This document shows, piece after piece, positions 7,425 to 13,914 of a stretch of DNA of 14,848 bases. A program made the translations under genes and the position numbers. The first letter of the stretch is position 1. Each line of letters opens with the position of its first letter. Below the pieces are notes generated by a model. That model made no database searches. It was not told where the DNA came from and saw only the letters and a list, made by a program, of their open reading frames with translations. This DNA is from Desulfobacteraceae bacterium (GTDB lineage: Bacteria > Desulfobacterota > DSM-4660 > Desulfatiglandales > B25-G16), in the NCBI GenBank assembly GCA_030669265.1, contig DAOVDY010000001.1:1-14848 (forward strand), written 5' to 3'.

Positions 7425-7779
7425 GTAAAAAAATCAATCAACCACATCAAAGCATCTATTACCAGCTCTTAGATTATCTTAAGCCTCGATGAAGTCCCAT
7501 AATACAGCAATACTCTCTCTCTAAATTCAGAATGAGGACTTAAAATAGGCAATGTAGTTCAGTTCTATGTTACACCTCACAAAATGAGCAAACGGTAAAT
7601 CAGTATAATTTTGTTCTTATTGATTTTTGAATTGAGAATATTTTTCCTTCAGTGTATGTTCTTTTCTAAAAATAATTACTTAAATCTTAATACTGACTTA
7701 AATAGAGGGTCCTTACCTTTATTGGCGTTTCATGTTGAAAGGAACTATCTTTGATCGTTAAAAGAAAGGAGAGGCTATT
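7425..7779. other. Gene-free AT-rich stretch between the tRNA repeat and the DUF59 gene
   Basis: I see no convincing coding region, tRNA or terminator in these 355 bp. The sequence is AT-rich and contains a short direct repeat (ACTTAAAT, twice around 7677-7703). The DUF59 gene needs a promoter here, but no good -35/-10 pair stands out. Its ribosome binding site AAGGAG is at 7766-7771. The stretch could be decayed flanking DNA of the element implied by the tRNA repeat. Confidence 0.5.
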
Positions 7780-8082
7780 ATGGAAAACAATCCTTCAGTT
7801 GAAGATGTTGCGCAGGCGATAGCGAATGTGATGCATCCAGCTATAGATCGAAGCCTAATGGATTTAGGAATGATCCGGGATATTGCTTTGACAGGAACCA
7901 CCGCCTCTTTAACCCTATTACTCCCATTTCCAGGCATACCTATCTTGGCTTTCTTAGAGAAAAGCCTGGAAGAATCAGTAAAAGCGTTGGGAATAGATCT
8001 TGAGACAAAAATACAGAATATGAATCAAGAAGAAATTCAGAATTTTCTTGCTATGGAGAAAGAGGCCTGGAAGGGATTATAA
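7780..8082 (+). CDS. DUF59/MIP18-family protein without cysteine
   Basis: This 100-residue protein matches the DUF59 (MIP18, SufT/PaaD-like) domain, which also forms the N-terminal part of Mrp/ApbC iron-sulfur carriers. The pattern V-x-H-P-x-I-x-x-S-L-x-D-L-G-M-I-x-x-I (18-35) corresponds to the usual D-P-E-x-x-x-x-I/L-x-x-L-G-x-V. It is followed by a beta-rich segment (ASLTLLLPF) and an amphipathic helix (LEKSLEESVKAL). The strongly conserved T-P-x-C-P loop is replaced by LPFPGIP (47-53), and the whole protein has no cysteine. Direct cluster or metal ligation through that residue is therefore ruled out. The start has AAGGAG 8 nt upstream. It lies directly before parS and parA, whose ATPase fold is related to Mrp's second domain; this may be coincidence. 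Family call is good, function unknown. Confidence 0.75.
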   Translation: MENNPSVEDVAQAIANVMHPAIDRSLMDLGMIRDIALTGTTASLTLLLPFPGIPILAFLEKSLEESVKALGIDLETKIQNMNQEEIQNFLAMEKEAWKGL

Positions 8083-8091
8083 ATGTATAAA

Positions 8092-8107
8092 TGTTTCACG
8101 TGAAACA
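8092..8107. promoter_or_regulatory. parS: parS centromere site
   Basis: TGTTTCACGTGAAACA is a perfect 16-bp palindrome (18 bp with the flanking A and T). It agrees with the widely conserved bacterial chromosomal parS consensus. It lies 140 nt upstream of parA, in the gap after the DUF59 gene. ParB should load here and spread as a CTP-dependent clamp. No second copy is seen in the window. Being palindromic and beside parA, it may also bear on parAB expression. Confidence 0.95.
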
Positions 8108-8246
8108 TTCGGTCGCGCTCATTGAAAGTTGTAATTTGTCTATTGAAACAAGAAATGAGCAACGCAAATAAATACAACAAATAATAAGGTTGTTTATTTC
8201 TTCTGAAGGCCGATACCTTAATTTCTGTAAAAATAGCATCGTACCT

Positions 8247-9029
8247 ATGGGATCAATAATATCTATAGTGAATCAAAAGGGAGGGGTTGGTAAAACTATC
8301 ACAGCTGTAAATCTATCTTCATCTATTGCTGCTGCTGAAAAAAGATGCCTTTTAGTAGATTGCGATCCTCAGGGAAATGCAACTACCTCTTTGGGAATCA
8401 ATCCCTCAAGCGTTGAGCCAAGCCTTTACGACGTAATATTGGGGGGAAGCATGGATGACAAAGTCATTCTTGAAACAGAAATCCCCATGCTTAATCTTAT
8501 TGGAGCCAATCCTGATTTATTTGGGGCGGAAGTAGAGATGTTTTCTAAAAATAACAAAGAGTATCTTTTACACAATGTCTTGTCTCAATTTAAAGATAAA
8601 TACGATTATATATTTATTGACTGTCCCCCTTCTCTTGGGTTTCTGACACTTAATGCTCTTACTGCGGCTGATTTTTTTCTTGTACCACTTCAATGCGAAT
8701 ATCTTGCTATGGAAGGATTAACCCAATTGCTTAATACGGTAAGGTTGGTTAAAAAAGGGCTTAATCCATCACTTATAATGATGGGCATTTTGTTAACAAT
8801 GTTCGATAAACGAAACAATCTATCACATCAAGTAGCGGATGAGGTTCGCCGCCATTTTGGAGCCTCTGTGTTTCAATCAGTTATCCCACGCAATGTTAGC
8901 TTAAGTGAGGCATCAAGCCATGGGAAGCCAATCATTCTTTATGATATTCGATCAAAAGGGGCCCAGAGTTATTTAGAGCTTGCAAAGGAAATAATCTTAA
9001 AAGGAGGGGATAAAGGTGGCCAAGCGTAA
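8247..9029 (+). CDS. parA: Chromosome-partitioning ATPase ParA (Soj)
   Basis: This 260-residue protein is a Soj-type ParA without an N-terminal HTH domain, as in chromosomal loci. It holds the deviant Walker A KGGVGKT (11-17) after IISIVNQ, the A' motif LLVDCDPQGNATTSLG (35-50), and IFIDCPPSLGFLTLNAL in the Walker B region. ATP-bound ParA dimers coat the nucleoid and are released by ParB bound at parS, which drives origin segregation. The frame is open back to a TTG at 8190, but those 19 extra residues are unlike any ParA N-terminus. I start at the ATG at 8247, which gives MGSIISIVNQKGG. No clear ribosome binding site precedes it. The 3' end overlaps parB by 14 nt, so translation is coupled. 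Confidence 0.95.
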   Translation: MGSIISIVNQKGGVGKTITAVNLSSSIAAAEKRCLLVDCDPQGNATTSLGINPSSVEPSLYDVILGGSMDDKVILETEIPMLNLIGANPDLFGAEVEMFSKNNKEYLLHNVLSQFKDKYDYIFIDCPPSLGFLTLNALTAADFFLVPLQCEYLAMEGLTQLLNTVRLVKKGLNPSLIMMGILLTMFDKRNNLSHQVADEVRRHFGASVFQSVIPRNVSLSEASSHGKPIILYDIRSKGAQSYLELAKEIILKGGDKGGQA

Positions 9030-9858
9030 GGCTCTCGGAAGAGGACTTTCAGCCTTATTTCCAGAAACAGTTATTTCAGAAACTGATAAGGGTTTTTTCT
9101 ACTGCCCTATTGAATCCATTTCTCCTAATCCACACCAACCGAGACAAAATTTTGGCGACTCTGAGCTGACAGAATTAGCAGATTCTATAAAGGAGAAAGG
9201 CCTCATCCAACCCATATTGGTCAGCAAAGCAAAGGATGGATATCAACTTATTGTAGGAGAGAGGCGTTGGCGTGCAGCTCAAAAGGCAGGTCTTGATAAA
9301 ATACCCGCATGGATAAGGGATGTATCTCCTGCAGAGACATTGGAATTAGCACTGATTGAGAATATCCAGCGAAAAGATCTTAACCCTATCGAGGAATCAT
9401 CAGCTTACCAGGAATTGATGCAAAAGTTTCATCTCACACAAGAAGCCCTTTCAAAAAGGGTTGGAAAAGATCGTTCCACCATTGCCAATTTCTTAAGACT
9501 GTTGAAGCTTCCTGCTATTATTCAACAGGATCTTATAGATGGTCAATTGACCACAGGCCATGCAAGAGTTCTTGTCACTATTGAATCTCCTTTAGCCCAA
9601 AAAGAAGTCAGGGATTTTATCATAAAGAAATCTCTCTCTGTTCGTCAGACAGAGGACTTGGTTAAAAAGATTTTGGCACCAAAAAAGCCAAAAAGCCCAA
9701 AAACCGAAACAGAATACTACATAGATTCTTTATCCAAAGATCTTCAAAGGTCATTAGGCACTAAAGTAATTATAAAACGTAAAGGTAAAAAAGGTAGAAT
9801 TATAATCGAGTTTTATTCTGATGAGGATTTAGGCCGTTTGATTGATCAATTATTGTAG
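9016..9858 (+). CDS. parB: Chromosome-partitioning protein ParB (CTP-dependent DNA clamp)
   Basis: This 280-residue protein has the full ParB layout. A basic N-terminal ParA-stimulating segment (KRKALGRGLSALFP, 3-16) comes first. The CTP-binding ParB/Srx domain begins at ISPNPHQPR and includes GERRWRA (81-87) and ENIQR (115-119). The parS-reading helix-turn-helix is LTQEALSKRVGKDRSTIANF (140-159). A lysine-rich linker and a C-terminal dimerisation domain (about 233-280) follow. It starts with GTG at 9016, supported by AAGGAGG at 9001-9007. It overlaps parA by 14 nt at its start and the convergent plsY by 9 nt at its end. With parA and the parS at 8092-8107 it forms a complete ParABS system. 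mnmG/rsmG, the common neighbours of parAB, are not present here. Confidence 0.97.
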   Translation: MAKRKALGRGLSALFPETVISETDKGFFYCPIESISPNPHQPRQNFGDSELTELADSIKEKGLIQPILVSKAKDGYQLIVGERRWRAAQKAGLDKIPAWIRDVSPAETLELALIENIQRKDLNPIEESSAYQELMQKFHLTQEALSKRVGKDRSTIANFLRLLKLPAIIQQDLIDGQLTTGHARVLVTIESPLAQKEVRDFIIKKSLSVRQTEDLVKKILAPKKPKSPKTETEYYIDSLSKDLQRSLGTKVIIKRKGKKGRIIIEFYSDEDLGRLIDQLL

Positions 9859-10473
9859 TGTTGATTTCTGCCATCTTCTTTCATTTCCTCGGATTAATCT
9901 TCGAATATTTGCTCTATGCTGGAATGTAATTAAGAAAGACATTATCAAAGAAAGGATGATTATAACATTGGGATGACCCATGAAATACAAGAAAAGAGGC
10001 ATGGCAAAGGATGCTACTATTGATCCTAAGGAGATATACCTCCAAAGAGCGACGAAGATAAAAAATATCACACCACAAAATAAGCATGAAATCGGGGAAA
10101 TAGCCAAAAAAATTCCAAGACATGTAGCTACTCCTTTTCCCCCTTTAAAACGATTATAAATTGAGAATTGGTGGCCTAACAAGGCCGCGAGACCAATCAT
10201 TCCCTTTAAGGCCTCGTTTATTTCTGCTGATGACCCTAAAAGATAATGGAAAAATACAACAGGAATGAAACCCTTTAACGTATCTGCCAAAAGGGTGACG
10301 ATGCCCCATTTGAGGCCAACCTCACGAGCAACGTTAGCGGCTCCAATATTTCCGCTTCCCGCTTTGGTTATATCTAATTTAGCCACCTTTTGACTGATCA
10401 ACAGACCAAAAGGAATTGAACCTAAGAGATATGCAGCTGTTAATAACGCTATGAAAAGTACCCACATCTCCAT
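9850..10473 (-). CDS. plsY: Acyl-phosphate:glycerol-3-phosphate acyltransferase PlsY
   Basis: This 207-residue integral membrane protein matches PlsY, which transfers an acyl group from acyl-phosphate to glycerol 3-phosphate. The product is lysophosphatidic acid, in the first step of phospholipid synthesis at the inner membrane. Family motifs are YLLGSIPFGLLI (15-26), AGSGNIGAANVAR (38-50) and GHQFSIYNRFKGGKGVAT (100-117). About five hydrophobic helices are seen, and the C-terminus is basic (QHRANIRRLIRGNERR). The ATG at 10473 is preceded by GGA only. A second in-frame ATG two codons later has GGAG before it, so the true start may be 10467. Its stop overlaps the end of parB, a convergent arrangement with no room for a terminator between them. 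Confidence 0.95.
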   Translation of the reverse strand: MEMWVLFIALLTAAYLLGSIPFGLLISQKVAKLDITKAGSGNIGAANVAREVGLKWGIVTLLADTLKGFIPVVFFHYLLGSSAEINEALKGMIGLAALLGHQFSIYNRFKGGKGVATCLGIFLAISPISCLFCGVIFFIFVALWRYISLGSIVASFAMPLFLYFMGHPNVIIILSLIMSFLITFQHRANIRRLIRGNERRWQKSTLQ

Positions 10474-10507
10474 TCATTCCAAAAAAGCAAGAAAAAGTGT
10501 TTTTAAA

Positions 10508-10535
10508 TTGAAATTGCCTGGTATATAGTTATAAA
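10508..10535 (+). promoter_or_regulatory. Candidate promoter for the DUF3842-CooT pair
   Basis: TTGAAA (10508-10513), a 16-nt spacer and TATAAA (10530-10535) each match the sigma-70 consensus at five of six positions. The leader would be about 80 nt. An inverted repeat AATAAAC-AG-GTTTATT (10567-10582) lies in that leader, where a regulator could bind. Confidence 0.45.
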
Positions 10536-10621
10536 AAATTTCCCAAGCCACTGATATTACTATTACAATAAACAGGTTTATTAAATGTTTCAATCCAAAT
10601 CTTTAACTAAAGGGGGTCTTC

Positions 10622-11041
10622 TTGAGTTTATTAATGGTTATGGACGGACAAGGGGGTGGAATAGGAAGAGTTATAATAAAAAAATTACGGGATGCCTTTG
10701 GTGAAGAGGTAGAAATACTTGCCCTGGGGACAAATTCTGTTGCTACCTCCCAAATGATGAAGGCTGGTGCTAATCGAGGGGCGACTGGAGAAAATGCAAT
10801 CATCAACATGGCTCCTGAGGTTGATATCATAATTGGTCCATTAGCTGTAATCATGGCTAATTCTATGATGGGTGAAGTAACTCCAGGGATATCCCAGGCC
10901 ATCTCCTCAAGTAAGGCCTTTAAAATATTAATCCCATTGACCCAGGAGAGGGCTAAGATCGTGGGTGTATCTGGTGAACCTCTTCCCCATCTTATTGATC
11001 AAATTATTGAAATTATTAAAGAAGGAGAAAATAATGTGTGA
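10622..11041 (+). CDS. DUF3842 family protein
   Basis: This 139-residue protein matches what I recall of the DUF3842 family, small proteins of anaerobic bacteria with no known role. It opens with a hydrophobic strand and a glycine-rich loop, LMVMDGQGGGIGRVII (4-19), followed by a second strand and a small-residue loop, ILALGTNSVATSQMMKAGAN (32-51). This is a Rossmann-like start that suggests nucleotide binding. Later motifs are GATGENAI, IIGPLAVIMANSMMGE and GEPLPHLIDQIIE near the end. It starts with TTG at 10622, supported by the AGGGGG site at 10611-10616 with a 5-nt spacer. An ATG four codons on would break the first strand. Its end overlaps the CooT gene by 8 nt, so the two are translationally coupled. 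A link to nickel or CO metabolism is inferred from that pairing only. Confidence 0.85.
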   Translation: MSLLMVMDGQGGGIGRVIIKKLRDAFGEEVEILALGTNSVATSQMMKAGANRGATGENAIINMAPEVDIIIGPLAVIMANSMMGEVTPGISQAISSSKAFKILIPLTQERAKIVGVSGEPLPHLIDQIIEIIKEGENNV

Positions 11042-11228
11042 GGCATCAGCTTATGTTATTCAGGATGGAAAAGAGACGCTTATTTTAGAAAATGTAGATG
11101 AGTTACATAAAGAAGGTGACACAATTAAGATGACAAATCTTTTCGGAGATCAAAAGGTTCTTGAGGCTCAAATAAAAATGATTTCCTTTGTTGATAACAA
11201 AATAATCCTAGAGAAAGCCAAAGAATAG
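11034..11228 (+). CDS. cooT: CooT family nickel-binding protein
   Basis: This 64-residue protein begins Met-Cys-Glu-Ala and continues through the motifs LILENVDELHKEGDTI (16-31) and NLFGDQK (35-41). It fits the CooT family. CooT of Rhodospirillum rubrum binds nickel as a dimer through Cys2 and helps mature CO dehydrogenase. Cys2 is present here. The frame is open further upstream, but the ATG at 11034 has AAGGAG 6 nt before it and gives the family N-terminus. It overlaps the DUF3842 stop (ATGTGTGA), which indicates translational coupling. No CO dehydrogenase gene lies in the window, so the client is not shown. The presence of CooT suggests that the organism has a nickel CO dehydrogenase, as acetogens, sulfate reducers and syntrophs do. 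Confidence 0.85.
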   Translation: MCEASAYVIQDGKETLILENVDELHKEGDTIKMTNLFGDQKVLEAQIKMISFVDNKIILEKAKE

Positions 11229-11241
11229 GTAATGTCCGGTG

Positions 11242-11274
11242 ATAATTGCCAATACTCCGTCGCGTGTCAATTAT
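11242..11274. terminator. Weak hairpin between convergent genes
   Basis: ATAATTG (11242-11248) can pair with CAATTAT (11268-11274) in the 49-nt gap between the convergent cooT and glycosyltransferase stops. The stem is AT-rich and has no T run on either side, so its role as a bidirectional terminator is doubtful. It is the only candidate in the gap. Confidence 0.3.
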
Positions 11275-11277
11275 TGT

Positions 11278-12180
11278 CTACATTTGAGTCGTTAATCTTT
11301 TAACTTTTCGACTATCAAACCATTCAACTGATTGACCACTCAACGTATAGCCATCGCTATTAATCCTTTTGGGAAGTGAGAGGTAAAAATGTCCCTCTTT
11401 TAATTTTCCTCTTTTAATACATCCCTCGCCATATATCCTGCATTTGATAGATAATTCCTCCATAGCTTGGCTTATTTGATCTTGAGAAAGTATTCCACTT
11501 TCGATCAGTTTAACTATAGCCTTAATCCTAAAGCGGTCCATACCAGAGAATCGCCGAGAGAGCTGATCATCATGTCCTCCTTCTTTAACAACCAACCCCT
11601 TATCAATTAAGTAAATAGGGTACCTGCACGATATCCTCAACCACAGATCAAAGTCCTCAGCTGCTGGAAGGGTTTCATCAAAAAGACCAACATCTTCAAA
11701 AAGAGACCTCTTTATAATCACGCTTGATGGGCTAACCAGGCATAACTTTAACGATTGCGCAAATATATTTCCAGATGGCTTTTTATGTCTTTTCTTTTGG
11801 TTGACTCGTCTACCATTTTTTATCCATATTTCTTCTGTCTGGCAGGCTACAGTATTAGGATTTTGATCAATAAATTCTATCTGAACAGATAGCTTTTCAT
11901 TAAGCCAATAATCATCTGAGTCTAAAAATGCAATCCAGGGTGCTGTTGAATTCTTTATTCCTCTATTTCTAGCTGCTGATACACCCATGTTGGCCGACTG
12001 TCTTATATATTTTATCGAGGACATATATTTGGACAGAGCCTTATTGGTATTATCAGTTGATCCATCATCAACTACAATTATCTCGAAATCTCTAAAACCC
12101 TGGTTAAGCACTGATACCACTGCCCTCACCACCTTCTCAGACCTGTTAAATGTTGGAATTATTACACTAACCGTGGGCAT
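11278..12180 (-). CDS. Family 2 glycosyltransferase (GT-A fold)
   Basis: This 300-residue protein has a typical GT2 start, VSVIIPTFNR (4-13), the nucleotide-binding VVDDGSTDNT (36-45) and the metal-binding DxD region FLDSDDYW (85-92). Next comes AAEDFDLWLRIS, which carries the acidic residue typical of the acceptor side. There is no membrane segment, so it probably acts at the cytosolic face. It would transfer a sugar from a nucleotide sugar onto a glycan or lipid. Neither donor nor acceptor can be read from the sequence. The residues after about 215 are a less conserved helical tail. It starts 3 nt after the stop of the IspH-UbiA fusion, so it is the last gene of that operon, and it converges on cooT. 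Its location beside a prenyltransferase suggests a prenylated lipid acceptor, but this is only inference. Confidence 0.9.
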   Translation of the reverse strand: MPTVSVIIPTFNRSEKVVRAVVSVLNQGFRDFEIIVVDDGSTDNTNKALSKYMSSIKYIRQSANMGVSAARNRGIKNSTAPWIAFLDSDDYWLNEKLSVQIEFIDQNPNTVACQTEEIWIKNGRRVNQKKRHKKPSGNIFAQSLKLCLVSPSSVIIKRSLFEDVGLFDETLPAAEDFDLWLRISCRYPIYLIDKGLVVKEGGHDDQLSRRFSGMDRFRIKAIVKLIESGILSQDQISQAMEELSIKCRIYGEGCIKRGKLKEGHFYLSLPKRINSDGYTLSGQSVEWFDSRKVKRLTTQM

Positions 12181-12183
12181 TCT

Positions 12184-13914
12184 CTAAAACAATTCCCATA
12201 TAAATGCAAGTAACCCTGCCAAAAGGAGATTGACTTCAGCAATAGATTGCAAGCGATATCCATCTCTCATCCACCCCTTATTGTAAGCTTCAAGATAAGA
12301 AAACGAAATAAAGAAACAAATAATAAAAAAATAACCTAGATTTGAAGCCATCCCTATAGCTGTTGATAATAGTAAAAATATACCAAAAAGACTGTTTAAT
12401 AATAGTAAAAGCTTAATAGCCCTTTCCTCCCCCAAGGCGACTGGAAGGGTTTCCTTGCCAACTATTAAATCCCCGTGTATATTGAGGATGTCAAAGAGGC
12501 CAGACCGTATGTAACACATAGAGGAGACAAAAAAGAAAGAGATCAAAACACCAGGCCAAAAAGGCTTCGGCCATCCGATAATAGGAAGTAGCGAGCTGAT
12601 TGTACCCCAAGCCAAGGCCTCTGCTATGTTTTTTGAACCAGGAAGGTCCTTTATTTTTCCATAACGCCCCAGATATCCAAGTCTCCATGGTATTATCGGC
12701 ATGCTATAGACTAAGCCAAGGATAGTCAAAGCAAGAAAAAGCAGAAACTGGGCTATTCCCAAAGAAAGTGAGAGAATTAGGCCTGCACATATTCCTATCA
12801 GAGAGGTAATTATAAGAAAAGTTTTGTGCGTGGTATAGAAAAGAGCTGTACTAGGATCGTTATATGCACTAGCCTCTTTGTCAAGAAAACGGTTCAAGAC
12901 ATGCATGCTAAAAACATACAATAGGGCAAGAAATGGATGGATGAAATCAGCATTTCCTCTTGATAGAATAAGCCCGGCATAGGTAAGAAAAAACGCCCCT
13001 ATTGCCTCAGGAAGGGTTATTTTAACTAAAAATTGAAAACTCTCTTTTAATACACTCCCCAGTGGATATTGCCTGGTTTTACCCATGGTTTTCAATCTAT
13101 CGGTAACTTTTCTGATCATCCAATTGGGTGTTGAGGCACCGGCTGTAACTCCAGCTGTTTCTGTTGATGAAAACCAGGAATTCTGTAGCTCCTTCTCGGT
13201 CTCAATATGAAACGTAGGTTTACCTGTTGACCTTGATATCTGATATAGCCGTTTGGTATTACCACTGTTATATCCACCAACTATTACCATGCTATCAACC
13301 TCAGAGGCTAATAATCTGACTTCTCTCTGTCTTTTATACGTTTCGTCGCAGATAGTATCAAATATTATAGCATCTGGATAACGACCCTTGATAGCATCTA
13401 TTATTTCTCTGTAGGAATCTACATCTTGTGTTGTTTGAGATACCAGAATTAATTTTTTCTTGTCAGAAAGTTTTTCAACATCTTCAACAGAACTTATAAT
13501 GATACCTTGGCCTTTGCTATAACCCATCAAACCAATAACCTCCGGATGTTTGGCATCTCCAAATATGACAGGTGTATAGCCTTTGTTGCTATATTTTTTT
13601 ATTATTGCCTGTACCTTTGCCACTCTCGGACATGTTGCATCAATTAACTTGAGATTCGAAGATCGTATCTTTTCTCTTTCGGTCGGTGTAATACCATGAG
13701 CCCTGATAATTACCCTTCCTTTGTCATGCGTATCAATATTGTCTTTGACATCCACCCCTTTAGATCGAAGAAGATCTAATACCTGTTGATTATGGATTAT
13801 AGGCCCATATGTGAAAAGCTTTCCATCACCTTTGTTTGCCTCAGATAGTGCAATTTCCATTGCCCTTCTTACTCCCATGCAAAATCCAGCAGTTTTTGCT
13901 AATTTAATCTTCAC
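12184..13914 (-). CDS. ispH: IspH (HMBPP reductase) fused to a UbiA-family prenyltransferase
   Basis: This 576-residue frame joins two full enzymes. Residues 1-279 are IspH, which makes IPP and DMAPP from HMBPP in the last step of the MEP pathway. It has all three [4Fe-4S] cysteines (GFCMGV Cys12, DATCP Cys95, DTICDETYKRQ Cys189) plus His41, His73 and KHPEV (His123, Glu125). Residues 290-576 are a UbiA-type membrane prenyltransferase with about eight hydrophobic segments. Its first Asp motif is NRFLDKE (341-347, variant of NDxxD). The second is FDILNIHGDLIVGKETLP (474-491). UbiA enzymes attach prenyl chains to aromatic or other acceptors; the substrate here is unknown. I chose the GTG at 13914, since GGAGG lies 9 nt upstream and MKIKLAKTAGFCMGV is the normal IspH start. 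The in-frame ATG at 13941 lacks these supports. The gene overlaps dusB by 11 nt and is 3 nt from the glycosyltransferase. Confidence 0.93.
   Translation of the reverse strand: MKIKLAKTAGFCMGVRRAMEIALSEANKGDGKLFTYGPIIHNQQVLDLLRSKGVDVKDNIDTHDKGRVIIRAHGITPTEREKIRSSNLKLIDATCPRVAKVQAIIKKYSNKGYTPVIFGDAKHPEVIGLMGYSKGQGIIISSVEDVEKLSDKKKLILVSQTTQDVDSYREIIDAIKGRYPDAIIFDTICDETYKRQREVRLLASEVDSMVIVGGYNSGNTKRLYQISRSTGKPTFHIETEKELQNSWFSSTETAGVTAGASTPNWMIRKVTDRLKTMGKTRQYPLGSVLKESFQFLVKITLPEAIGAFFLTYAGLILSRGNADFIHPFLALLYVFSMHVLNRFLDKEASAYNDPSTALFYTTHKTFLIITSLIGICAGLILSLSLGIAQFLLFLALTILGLVYSMPIIPWRLGYLGRYGKIKDLPGSKNIAEALAWGTISSLLPIIGWPKPFWPGVLISFFFVSSMCYIRSGLFDILNIHGDLIVGKETLPVALGEERAIKLLLLLNSLFGIFLLLSTAIGMASNLGYFFIICFFISFSYLEAYNKGWMRDGYRLQSIAEVNLLLAGLLAFIWELF

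Noticed and set aside
7222..7437. 71-codon minus-strand frame containing RIRTCDLRIRSPLLYPAELW
   Set aside because: It is the antisense translation of tRNA-Arg, a well-known false protein in databases.
7722..7738. Sigma-54-like promoter (TTGGCGTTTCATGTTGA) before the DUF59 gene
   Set aside because: The GG and GC elements do not fall at the correct spacing; it is one base out and poorly matched.
8190..8246. N-terminal extension of ParA from a TTG at 8190
   Set aside because: The 19 extra residues do not resemble any ParA, and the ATG at 8247 gives the usual N-terminus.
9914..10123. Hydrophobic 69-codon minus-strand frame
   Set aside because: It is a frame-shifted shadow of the membrane gene plsY.
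10965..11033. Upstream extension of the CooT gene from 10965
   Set aside because: The extra 23 residues are the shifted frame of DUF3842; the Met-Cys start with its own ribosome binding site is at 11034.
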